A DNA stretch of 10,000 nt. Origin: Actinidia chinensis (lineage: Eukaryota > Streptophyta > Magnoliopsida > Ericales > Actinidiaceae). Under the pieces are notes generated by a model that searched no databases, was not told where the DNA came from, and worked only from the letters and a program-made list of their open reading frames with translations. Numbering within the stretch: position 1 is the stretch's first letter; each line of letters begins with the position of its first letter. Made by a program: the position numbers and the translations under genes. Of the stretch, positions 1 through 6,543 are shown piece after piece. Location: contig VIGQ01000581.1 in the NCBI GenBank assembly GCA_009663005.1, forward strand, positions 32,501 to 42,500, in the 5' to 3' direction.

Positions 1-446
1 GATTGCTTTAGTGGCAATATATTAAAACATTGCAAGTGATAATAAATTATCGATGTTGTGTAAATTAAAACAGGTTAGCATTGCACAATTCATCTAAATT
101 GCTACACAACTTGCCAAAAAAAAATCACTCGATTAATAAAAATAATTGTTTCAGTAATTAATACAACCACTTAAAAACTGCTTTGTAATATTTCACATTT
201 ACTATTGTTATAATGATTTGCTTTAAAAAGAATATGTTAAAAACATACTATTAACAAAAATGGCCGTCCAGGCATGGAATTAAACACTTGTTTCAATATA
301 TAATGAATTTTCATCCTCCCTTACCATCAATGTCAAAGTTACAGTCAATATTTAAAAAAGCACAAACTAAATTTAAAAAGGAATTCTAAATAATATCTAA
401 ATAAAATAATTGGAGACGGTTTTGAACATTTTTAAACCTCCTTTTC
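1..446. other. AT-rich intergenic DNA, no feature seen
   Basis: This stretch is AT-rich with stops in every frame and no coherent reading frame. I see no terminal repeat, tandem array or RNA-gene signature in it. It is probably plain spacer or old unrecognisable repeat. Confidence 0.6.
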
Positions 447-513
447 CATAATTTTAAGGAAAATTACAGTAAACCCCGCTTCCTAAACTAGACCGTTTTT
501 TCACTTTCCTCCC
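447..513 (+). repeat. Left arm of an imperfect inverted repeat (partner 2831-2896)
   Basis: The arm contains ACAGTA, a C-rich run and CCTAAACTA, then a T/C-rich stretch ending in TTTCC and CCC. Read on the minus strand, 2831-2896 shows the same blocks in the same order, with small gaps. Similar 'TACAGTA..CCCC..CCTAAACTA' blocks recur in plant repeats, so this may be the end of a larger element or a dispersed motif. It abuts the first MITE, whose target-site TAA is at 514-516. Confidence 0.45.
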
Positions 514-516
514 TAA

Positions 517-727
517 GGGGTCGTTCGGCTGTGGATTAGGAGAGGGATAACTTCCCTTTCCCCCCGGATTAATTTTTCCCCCACGTCGTTGGCTGGCGGA
601 TAAGGAGGCGGATTAAGTATGCCCCCGGTAATTTTTTCCCCAGCAGGTGGATAGAGGCCGGATAATTTTTAGGTGCCTATAGGACCCTAACTAAAAGTTA
701 TCGGAGGATAAAGGGGTGGGGCTAAGG

Positions 728-760
<33 letters not shown>

Positions 761-882
761 TTTTATTTATATATATATATATAGAAAAACAAAATATTTT
801 TTTTAAATCACATATTTTATATTTGGTTGCTCTCTATCTATTTTTCTTCCTTATCCCCATTTATCCACCTATTCTAAAAAGA

Positions 883-917
<35 letters not shown>

Positions 918-993
918 GTTATCCCTCTCTCAAAATTTAATCCCCCCTTTAAACTTATCCCCCTCCCTATCCGCCGCAGCCAAAACGAGGCAG
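517..993 (+). mobile_element. Tourist/PIF-Harbinger-like MITE, copy 1 (477 bp)
   Basis: A non-coding element with TAA on both sides (514-516 and 994-996), fitting the 3-bp TWA target duplication of PIF/Harbinger elements. The left end reads GGGGTCGTTCGGCTG. The right end read inward is similar (CCTCGTTTTGGCTG after a short offset), so the TIRs are imperfect. The left half carries about eight GGATAA/GGATTA motifs, the right half about seven inverted TTATCC motifs, and the centre is AT-rich with a TA microsatellite near 765-785. No transposase is encoded; any open frame inside is fortuitous. It has the same orientation and inner landmarks (CCTAACTAAAAGTTAT; TTATCCACC) as copies 2 and 3. Confidence 0.7.
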
Positions 994-1054
994 TAAGGAG
1001 CAGTAATGTTTATTAAAATTGAGCCTCCTGTTGGGCGTAATGCTTAAAAGTTCA

Positions 1055-1219
1055 AGCTTTTTTTAGTTTACTATTAAAAAGGCCAAAAAATTTTTAATTT
1101 TTTTATTTTTTTAACTTTTACTTTAGCTAAAACTAAGCAAAAATTAAAAAAATAAAAAATCAACTATAATTAATTTTTGACTTATGTTTTTAGTAAAAGC
1201 ACCATAAAAAAAAAAAGCT
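1055..1219. repeat. AT-rich imperfect inverted repeat (possible small MITE)
   Basis: The stretch starts with AGCTTTTTTTAG and ends with a long A run and AGCT, so the ends can pair. Inside, 1097-1114 (T-rich) is nearly the reverse complement of 1144-1160 (A-rich), giving a stem with a loop of about 30 bases. The composition is typical of small AT-rich plant MITEs, but I cannot identify a target duplication. Low complexity makes some pairing expected by chance. Confidence 0.35.
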
Positions 1220-1224
1220 AGTGC

Positions 1225-1716
1225 CAACCGAGAGCCATCCTCACAAAGCATCTTCAAAGCTTTCTCGCTACCACCATCTCGCCCACGGGTCCTCTATCTC
1301 TTCCTCCCCACTCCTCGTCACCACCCGCCTTCTCTTCTTCCCAATTTGAAACTCTCCTAATGCCCATAACCACACACAAGAGACAAATTAGGGTCGATCA
1401 ACATGGGTATACCATTTTGGAGCTTTCCAATTGATCCGTGCGCTTGAAATGGACCCTAAAAGGAGAAAATCGAGGGGCTTAGGAGTCGTTAGGGCTCGTG
1501 AAGCTCCGTACGATATGTTTGAGGCTCTCCATATTTGGCGTCATTCGACGGCGGTTCTTCTGCGGGTTTGCGGCAGACGACACAGTAACAGAGGACCAAA
1601 ACGCAATCAGTGACCTCCTGCAAGTGTATGCCCTCGCGGTTGGCTTGCTGGAGGCATTGATGAACGCCACGTCCAATCCTAGGACCATCATGGTAGGAGG
1701 TGCACGTGGTGGCTAG
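1225..1716 (+). other. Gene-like island, identity unknown (possible captured or relict gene fragment)
   Basis: Composition changes here from AT-rich repeat DNA to balanced, codon-like sequence. It opens with a C/T-rich stretch (about 1260-1345) like a plant leader or Ser/Pro-rich coding end. From about 1483 to the TAG at 1716, one plus-strand frame is open; the residues include FAADDTVTEDQNAISDLL followed by a hydrophobic QVYALAVGLLEALM. The opposite strand is also open over 1479-1691, so strand and coding status are uncertain. There is no credible ATG-led gene; upstream frames are interrupted. I do not recognise a family. It sits between MITE copies 1 and 2, inside the 447/2896 inverted-repeat pair, so a captured exon fragment is possible but unproven. 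The 230 bases after it (1717-1943) hold nothing recognisable. Confidence 0.3.
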
Positions 1717-1946
1717 GAATACATTGGGGAGGCTTGTGGGTGTTGTGGTATTTTTTGGTACTTGTGATGGGAAGTTGGTAATTAAGACATCTTTGGTGAA
1801 ATAGTGGAAATAAGGCCATTTTGATGAGCATCCAAAGAGGAAGGGATATTATAGTCATAATTTAATTTATTATGTCATGTGCTGTCGCATTGACTTTTTG
1901 CCATCCAAATCCCAACATACAATTAACAGAAGGTCTAAATACCTTA

Positions 1947-2362
1947 GAGGCTTGTTTGGCTAGATTATATGGGATAAGTTTTTCCCCCTTCTTTCGTCTT
2001 TCTATTCGGTATTTGGCTGACGGATATGAGAGGGGGATAACTTTTCCCCCGGGATAATTTTTTTTCCGAAAAGTGGATAATTTATGGGTGACCCTCACCC
2101 TAATTAAAAGTTATGAGAGAGAATAAAGGTGGGGGATAAGGAATATATATATATATATATATATATATCTTTATATTAGATATTTATATATGTATATATA
2201 TATTTTTTTTTAATATCTAGTATTTATATTTTATTCTTTATCACACACCTTTATCCACCCCATTATAAAAAGTATCCAAAAACAAAACTTAAAAATTATC
2301 ACCCTTCCAAAGTTATCCCACTCTCAAAGTTATCCCACTCATATCCTCCAGCAAAACGAACC
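1947..2362 (+). mobile_element. Tourist/PIF-Harbinger-like MITE, copy 2 (416 bp)
   Basis: TTA lies on both sides (1944-1946 and 2363-2365), within a longer shared ACCTTAG. The left end GAGGCTTGTTTGGCT and the right end read inward (GGTTCGTTTTGCT) form imperfect TIRs. Subterminal GGATAA/TTATCC motifs, the CCTAATTAAAAGTTAT landmark and the TTATCCACC landmark match copies 1 and 3. The centre is an (AT)n run (about 2143-2168) followed by T-rich DNA. It is non-coding. Its right-hand TTA is also the left-hand TTA of copy 3. Confidence 0.7.
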
Positions 2363-2365
2363 TTA

Positions 2366-2792
2366 GGGCTTGTTTGGCTGGAGGACTAAACCGAGGGAGA
2401 CTAACCTTTCCCCCGGATAACTCCCCTAGCGGCGTTTGAGATGGTTAAAACGTCCCGGATACTTTTTCTCAAAGAGGCGGATAGAGACGATAATTTTCTA
2501 GATGACACTCACCCTAACTAAAAGTTATCCGGGCGGATAGAGGCGCGTATATATCTATATCTCTATATATTTATGTATGAATATCGTTATATTAGATATT
2601 AGATATGTATATATATGTATATATATATTTTAAATAGAATTTTATATTTTATTTCTCTATATATATTTAGTCCTTATCCCTACGCTTATCCACCTATCTA
2701 AAAAAGTATCTAAATAAAGTTAAAAGTTATTCCTTCCAAAAAATACCCCCTCTACTTATCCCTTGATGCTATACGGTAGCCCAAACGCCCCC
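2366..2792 (+). mobile_element. Tourist/PIF-Harbinger-like MITE, copy 3 (427 bp)
   Basis: The left end GGGCTTGTTTGGCT follows TTA (2363-2365). The right end AGCCCAAACGCCCC is followed by CTAAG. Depending on where the C run is cut, the right target triplet is TAA (2793-2795) or CTA (2792-2794), the latter one transition from TTA. Inner landmarks (CCTAACTAAAAGTTATCC; TTATCCACCTATCTAAAAA) match the other copies. The centre is TA-rich (about 2550-2670). It lies head to tail with copy 2 and is non-coding. Confidence 0.7.
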
Positions 2793-2830
2793 TAAGAAGG
2801 TAGTGTTTGAGTTTTAACCAATGATGGCAC

Positions 2831-2896
2831 TCGGAAGGAAATGGAAAGGATCATTAGTTTAGGGGGGCATACTGTAGTTTTACCTCATAATTTATC
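2831..2896 (-). repeat. Right arm of an imperfect inverted repeat (partner 447-513)
   Basis: Read on the minus strand this shows an AT-rich lead-in, AAAACTACAGTA, a C run, CCTAAACTA, then TTTCC and TTCC blocks, collinear with 447-513. It begins about 40 bases beyond the right end of MITE copy 3, while the left arm directly abuts MITE copy 1, so the block is roughly symmetrical. The match is clear but interrupted by gaps. Confidence 0.45.
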
Positions 2897-3092
2897 TACT
2901 TATCATAATTTATCTGATTAACAGAGTCAAAAACTCATCCCCAAAAAAGGAGCTCCAATAAATCTTCTAAGAGGTCTTAAGTTTAAGAAGAAAGCTAAAT
3001 GACTCCATATGTGACGGCCTATGTCCGGGGTTGGTTAATTACCGTCACCAACTAGTGAGTAACACTCATTCAAGACCTAATAAGGTCAGTTT
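2897..3092. other. Spacer with a short inverted repeat at 3011-3048
   Basis: No coding frame is supported. GTGACGG at 3011-3017 is the exact reverse complement of CCGTCAC at 3042-3048, with 24 bases between, which could form a small hairpin. The surrounding sequence is less AT-rich than its neighbours and may be a relict of an older repeat that the downstream hAT MITE interrupted; I cannot name it. Confidence 0.35.
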
Positions 3093-3100
3093 TTTTTAAT

Positions 3101-3599
3101 TAGGGCTGTCCAAACCCGCCCGACCGATCCGGCCCCCGGGCCCGAAAATACCTTTCGGGTGAGTTTAAATCGGGGTCGGGTGTCGGGATTCGGGTTAAAA
3201 AAAATAAACCCGAAAAAAAAAAGTCAAGTCGGGGAGGTGGCGGGTGAAGTAACTTTTTAATAGGTGGGACCTGACCCGCCCGCCGACCACAGAAAATTAA
3301 TAATTTTTTTATTTTTTTTTAAAATTTATGAATGCTTTCCTATAATTTTTCCTATTCTTTTGAAAATGGATCATGTCCTCTTTATATTTTAATTTCCACT
3401 CGTAGCCATAATTGTCTCAATTTGTTCCTCCGTATCTCTATAAAATTAATGTACATAATGTCTCAATTTACTTTTCAACACGGACCCGAACCGACTTGAT
3501 AGTTGGGTCGGGTCGGGTGGAGTTTTTTCTAACCCGACTTTTATCGGGTCGGGTCCTACCCGACCGAACCCAAACAAACCCGACCCATGGACAACCCTA
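3101..3599 (+). mobile_element. Complete hAT-type MITE (499 bp) with 8-bp target duplication
   Basis: The left end TAGGGCTGTCCA and the right end read inward, TAGGGTTGTCCA, match at 11 of 12 bases. The flanks TTTTTAAT (3093-3100) and GTTTTAAT (3600-3607) match at 7 of 8, the target duplication length of the hAT superfamily. Both subterminal regions are dense in GGGTCGGGT/ACCCGACCC-type motifs, probable transposase-binding repeats. The centre (about 3290-3470) is AT-rich. The open frames at 3412-3634 come from the repeated CCCGAC motif and are not genes. It must have been mobilised by a transposase encoded elsewhere. Confidence 0.8.
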
Positions 3600-3607
3600 G
3601 TTTTAAT

Positions 3608-3888
3608 ACACAAACCAAGATTTTTATATAACAATAATATTTTATTACCAACACGACACGAAAAAATAAATAAAAGTGAACCGAAGTTCTATCTAGTGCA
3701 CAATGAACTGACTAGCTATAACAAAAGATTATAATTTCAAAAGTATATTATGGTTGTTGACTTACCGATATGTTCACAAAAGGGCCTTACAACATACTAG
3801 ATCATATCTACAGTATCAAAGATAACACATGAAAGAGTAAGATCTTACTAGGGGTTAATACATAGATAAAACTTAAGTTCTTGGAATC
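3608..3888. other. Spacer, nothing recognised
   Basis: AT-rich DNA between the hAT MITE and the next hAT-type end. It has no supported frame or repeat structure. It may belong to the same older sequence as 2897-3092, split by the MITE insertion. Confidence 0.4.
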
Positions 3889-4017
3889 TAGGGATGGCAA
3901 TTTGGCCAGCCACTGCCTTCTCCTCAAACCCCTATTGGCGGGAATTTTTAGGGATTTGCGGGGATCGGGGCTAGGATCGGGAATAAAAAAATAAAAAATT
4001 CGCGGACATGGAGGGAA
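3889..4017 (+). mobile_element. Truncated left end of a second hAT-type element
   Basis: TAGGGATGGCAATTTGG is a typical plant hAT (Ac-like) terminus. It is followed by G-rich subterminal sequence with repeated GGGATTTGCGGGGATCGGGG-type motifs and an A-rich run. No matching right terminus (a TTGCCATCCCTA-type end) occurs in the window. Similarity ends at the base where LTR-derived sequence begins (4018), so the element was cut by a deletion or rearrangement. The preceding 8 bases, TTGGAATC, would be the left copy of its target site. Confidence 0.55.
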
Positions 4018-4127
4018 CGATTAGTGAATTATTGATTTCTCCTATGGACGTAAGCATTATTGGTTGAACCACGTAAATTTCTATTGTCTTATGTGTGTGT
4101 AATCGGTGATTCATTTTGAGCACAACA
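4018..4127 (+). repeat. 5' LTR remnant (last 110 bases)
   Basis: Aligns along its whole length with 6883-6989 in the 3' LTR: CGATTAGTG, GCATTATTGGTTGAAC, ATCGGTGATTC and TTTTGAGCACAA are shared. By hand I count about 14 substitutions and two gaps (near 87% identity); every substitution I see is a transition. It ends in CA, as LTRs do, immediately before the PBS. The 5' part, with the promoter, is deleted. Confidence 0.85.
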
Positions 4128-4129
4128 AT

Positions 4130-4141
4130 TGATATTAGAAC
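4130..4141 (+). other. Decayed primer binding site (tRNA-iMet type)
   Basis: TGATATTAGAAC lies two bases after the LTR end. The plant copia consensus complementary to the initiator Met tRNA 3' end is TGGTATCAGAGC; 9 of 12 positions agree. The three differences are G to A, C to T and G to A, all cytosine-deamination type changes. It primed minus-strand DNA synthesis in the ancestor. Confidence 0.75.
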
Positions 4142-4234
4142 TCGGATCGAGATTTGGGTGTCTACAGAAGTGCTCAAAATAAATATCTGATTAAACCAAA
4201 GTGTTCCTCTTTTCAAGACGAAACTCCATCATCA

Positions 4235-4455
4235 ACCCGCGTCAAAAATGGACGTCAGACGAGCCTTCACATGTCGCCTGATCATCGACGTGTGAGATTT
4301 GTCTCGGTCATGCACTGCCATGCGCCAGAAGGTGGTCCCACGTGCACACATGTGCACACTCGCACCAGCCACGCATCCCACCCGCCTTCATGCTGTACAT
4401 GCGCGCCATGCATGCTCTTATGCCACGTAGTCGTCCAGTCAGCGCCACGTTAGGC
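4235..4455. other. GC-rich leader block dense in ACGT and ACATG motifs
   Basis: Between the PBS and the repeat array, composition rises sharply in GC. It carries GACGTC, GACGTG, a G-box CACGTG (4339-4344), ACACATGTG, ATGCATG and two CCACGT motifs. An open frame spans 4154-4453, but its protein is a Cys/His/Pro-rich mixture without domains and starts just after the PBS, so I treat it as non-coding leader. ACGT cores are bZIP/bHLH binding sites in plants; a regulatory role here is only a guess. Confidence 0.5.
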
Positions 4456-4498
4456 CACAATCGGCAAAGAATATTCCCTCTAATAAATTATATTTTCA

Positions 4499-4764
4499 GT
4501 CCCTAGAGTTTTTGTAATTATATTTTGGTCCCTAAAGTTTCTATTAATTATAAATTGGTCTTTATAGTTACTAATATTATATATTGGTCCCTGAGTTGCT
4601 ATAAATTATATTTTAGTCCTTGAAATTTTGGATATTTATAATTTAGTCCCATAAACTTTTGATTTTATCAATTTGGTCCTAAAACTTTTTGACTTTGACA
4701 TTTTGGTCATAGAATTTTTTGATTTTGACAGTTTAGCCCTTTTTGAGATTTTTCGACATTCCAG
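4499..4764 (+). repeat. Nine-unit tandem repeat, period 29-30 bp
   Basis: GTCC-type unit starts fall at 4499, 4528, 4558, 4587, 4616, 4646, 4676, 4706 and 4736, giving steps of 29 or 30 bases. Each unit reads roughly GGTCCCTAAAGTTT followed by an AT-rich tail. The first five units have ATTATA-type tails and the later ones TTGATTTTGACA-type tails, so the array has two sub-families. It lies in the untranslated leader of the copia element, upstream of gag, and varies between 29 and 30 bp, so it is not a coding repeat. Confidence 0.85.
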
Positions 4765-4816
4765 ATTCATTTGCGAGTTGATTTTTAGATATTTTGCTTC
4801 TATTGGGAGAAACAAA

Positions 4817-5543
4817 ATGGTAGAGAATAATTCGGTGGCTAGATCATGTTCTTAGTCAAGGATTATATCTTATAGAAACTAAGGATGGGGGACATCCTAT
4901 TCTGCAAGTCTTTGTATGACCCTTTGGAGAATAAATGAGACAAACCTACAGCGAGAAAGAATGATGAATGGAAGAAGATGAATATGAAGATGATTGGACA
5001 CGACGTGTTCCATCATGTAGCACAAGAAACGAGTGCTTATGAGTTTGTGAATCAAGTTGGAAGAAGATGTACCAAGCGAAGACATCTCAGAACAAAGCTT
5101 TATTGATGAGAAGGCTTGTGAATTTAAAACTTTAGAGAGGGACTACAATGACGGAACATATGAGCGAGTTATAGAATTTGGTCAATCAGTTGGCCAGTGT
5201 TGACCTACAGTTTAAGGATAAGATGCAGGCCTTACTGCTTTTGAGTTCCTTGCCAGAAAATTATTTCAGTGACGAATGGGAAGTTGACTACGAGTATGAT
5301 CATGGATGCCCTATTCAATGAACAAGCACGGAAGAGAAAGATAGGTACGATAAATCAGAGTGAGTCGCAGGCCCTAGTCTTACAAGAAAACATGAGAAAA
5401 GAGGTTGAGGTCAAGGAAGATTTTATCAAAGGGGTACTAAGAAAGAACGACAGAGGTCATAATCGAGAGGTAGGCACTTTTATGTGCTTTTCTTGAGACC
5501 AGGAGGGCATATTAAGAAACAAAATGCCCAAAGTATAAAATAC
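4817..5543 (+). pseudogene. gag: Copia gag pseudogene
   Basis: A likely original start is the ATG at 4817-4819. After an early stop and frameshift, the 4861 frame carries KNDEWKKMNMKMIGHDVFHH followed by VAQETSAYEF, a typical copia Gag (UBN2/Retrotran_gag) segment. The frame shifts near 5060 to one carrying MYQAKTSQNKALLMRRLVNL and LVNQLASVDLQF, then ALLLLSSLPENYF, and near 5269 to a third frame with NGKLTTSMIMDALFNEQARK. The nucleocapsid zinc knuckle begins CFS at about 5485; a TGA then falls at its second Cys position and small indels break the rest (EG, then CCCAAAG). Several stops are TAG at positions where Gln or Trp is expected, which single C-to-T or G-to-A changes would give. Gag packages the RNA in virus-like particles; this copy cannot. 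Confidence 0.85.
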
Positions 5544-5564
5544 AGGATTAGTCTTCAGAGACAG

Positions 5565-5994
5565 CAGCCATAATAGTGATGGCTGTGGATGAGAGTGATA
5601 TTTTTCCTAACAGTATCGACAGATGAGAAGTCAAATTAGATATTGGATTAGATAGTACTTACCACTTGTGTAGAGACAGAGATGTGTTCTCTATATATGC
5701 AACATGCGAGAGACTTGTACAAATGGCGAACAACACAGTGAACAGAGTTACGCAAGGAACAGTCTGGTTCTACATGACAAACAGGAGATCTCTGACGTTG
5801 ACCAAGGTAAGGCATGTTCCTAGTCTACGAAAATTTTTGATTTCAATTGGGAAGCTAGTAGCGAAAGAATGTAGTTTTGAAGCTAGTATAGGAACTATGA
5901 GAGTTTCCAAGAGAACAGGAGATGCTGCGTGGAAGAAAGATTAGAGGGATATACCGACTAGAGGGTAGTGTTCAGAAAGAGAAAGCTACTATCA
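5565..5994 (+). pseudogene. pol: Protease / GAG-pre-integrase remnant of copia pol
   Basis: MAVDESDIF just upstream resembles the linker before the protease. After a TGA at 5624-5626, an open frame (5627-5944) carries LDSTYHLCRDRDVFSIY, the region of the aspartic protease active site. The Asp codon is at 5651-5653, but the D-S/T-G-type triad is disrupted: DS is followed directly by TYH, consistent with a short in-frame deletion. Next come RSLTLTKVRHVPSLRKFLIS and RVSKRT, matching the GAG-pre-integrase domain. The frame shifts near 5925, after which GIYRLEGSVQKEKA continues the domain. The expected HHCC zinc motif and DDE integrase core do not follow, marking the internal deletion boundary near 5995. 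Confidence 0.75.
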
Positions 5995-6531
5995 GACATG
6001 GATCCAATGGTACTAGCAAGCAAAATAGACAAGGGAAGCAACAGTTGCACATAGGTATGCAAAGCAAACGTAGGGGTACCTGGAGAATTTGTAGTGGTAC
6101 CTAAAGATCTGGAGTGGACAAGAGTGGCATGGAGATCTTTGAGATATGCATGGAAGTCTGGCCAACCCGAGTAGTGCAACTAGTGCAGGATGTCTAGACA
6201 GAAGTTTAGATGAAGGAGACAAAGTTGATTTTGAAGAGTTATATAGCGACGGATGCTCCGCTACCGAAATGAGTCTCTTTTGCTCTTGATTTGATTAGTG
6301 GTGGTGATCTTTCCAGTTATTCGCACAAGAGAGGAGAGATAGAGCCATGACAACTCGCAAAATGATGTGCTTCGAGATACACATGTGTAAGGCATCTCGA
6401 TGAAAAAGTTTGGGCACTTTGGTGTGGAGGTGTATACACTTTGATACTGCCTTGCGTATCTTATGGGGAAGTTGGACCATAACCTATCAGGATAGACAAC
6501 TTGAAGACATCGGATTATCCTTAGATTGGCT
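5995..6531 (+). other. 3' internal segment of the copia element, unassigned
   Basis: About 540 bases between the GAG-pre-integrase remnant and the PPT. Short frame fragments are readable (for example VPGEFVVVPKDLEW near 6080 and ATDAPLPK near 6250) but none matches integrase, RT or RNase H as I know them. It could be the family's normal 3' region, rearranged pol, or sequence picked up by the deletion derivative. All three frames are interrupted. Confidence 0.5.
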
Positions 6532-6542
6532 GAATGGAGAGA
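6532..6542 (+). other. Polypurine tract of the copia element
   Basis: GAATGGAGAGA, purine except for one T, lies one base before the TGTTGAG start of the 3' LTR. This is where plus-strand DNA synthesis is primed. The context GGAGAT-TGTTG is common in plant copia elements. Confidence 0.65.
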
Positions 6543-6543
6543 T

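Noticed and set aside
754..996. 80-codon open frame ending at the MITE edge
   Set aside because: It lies within the non-coding right half of MITE copy 1 and reads TA and TTATCC repeats.
1862..2098. Opposing open frames over the left end of MITE copy 2
   Set aside because: They cross the MITE boundary and share no codon-like conservation. They are shadows of repeat sequence.
3412..3634. Overlapping open frames on both strands inside the hAT MITE
   Set aside because: They arise from repeated CCCGAC/GTCGGG motifs and extend across the element's end into flanking DNA.
4154..4453. 99-codon open frame just after the PBS
   Set aside because: It covers the GC-rich leader, has no recognisable domain, and Gag homology starts only at about 4817. 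Openness follows from GC richness.
4499..4764. CRISPR-like regular repeat array
   Set aside because: Units are directly tandem, degenerate along their whole length and have no unique spacers. It lies in a plant retrotransposon leader.
5922..6222. Open frames on both strands in the copia interior
   Set aside because: The plus-strand piece is the shifted end of the GAG-pre-integrase remnant, already covered. The minus-strand frames are antisense shadows.
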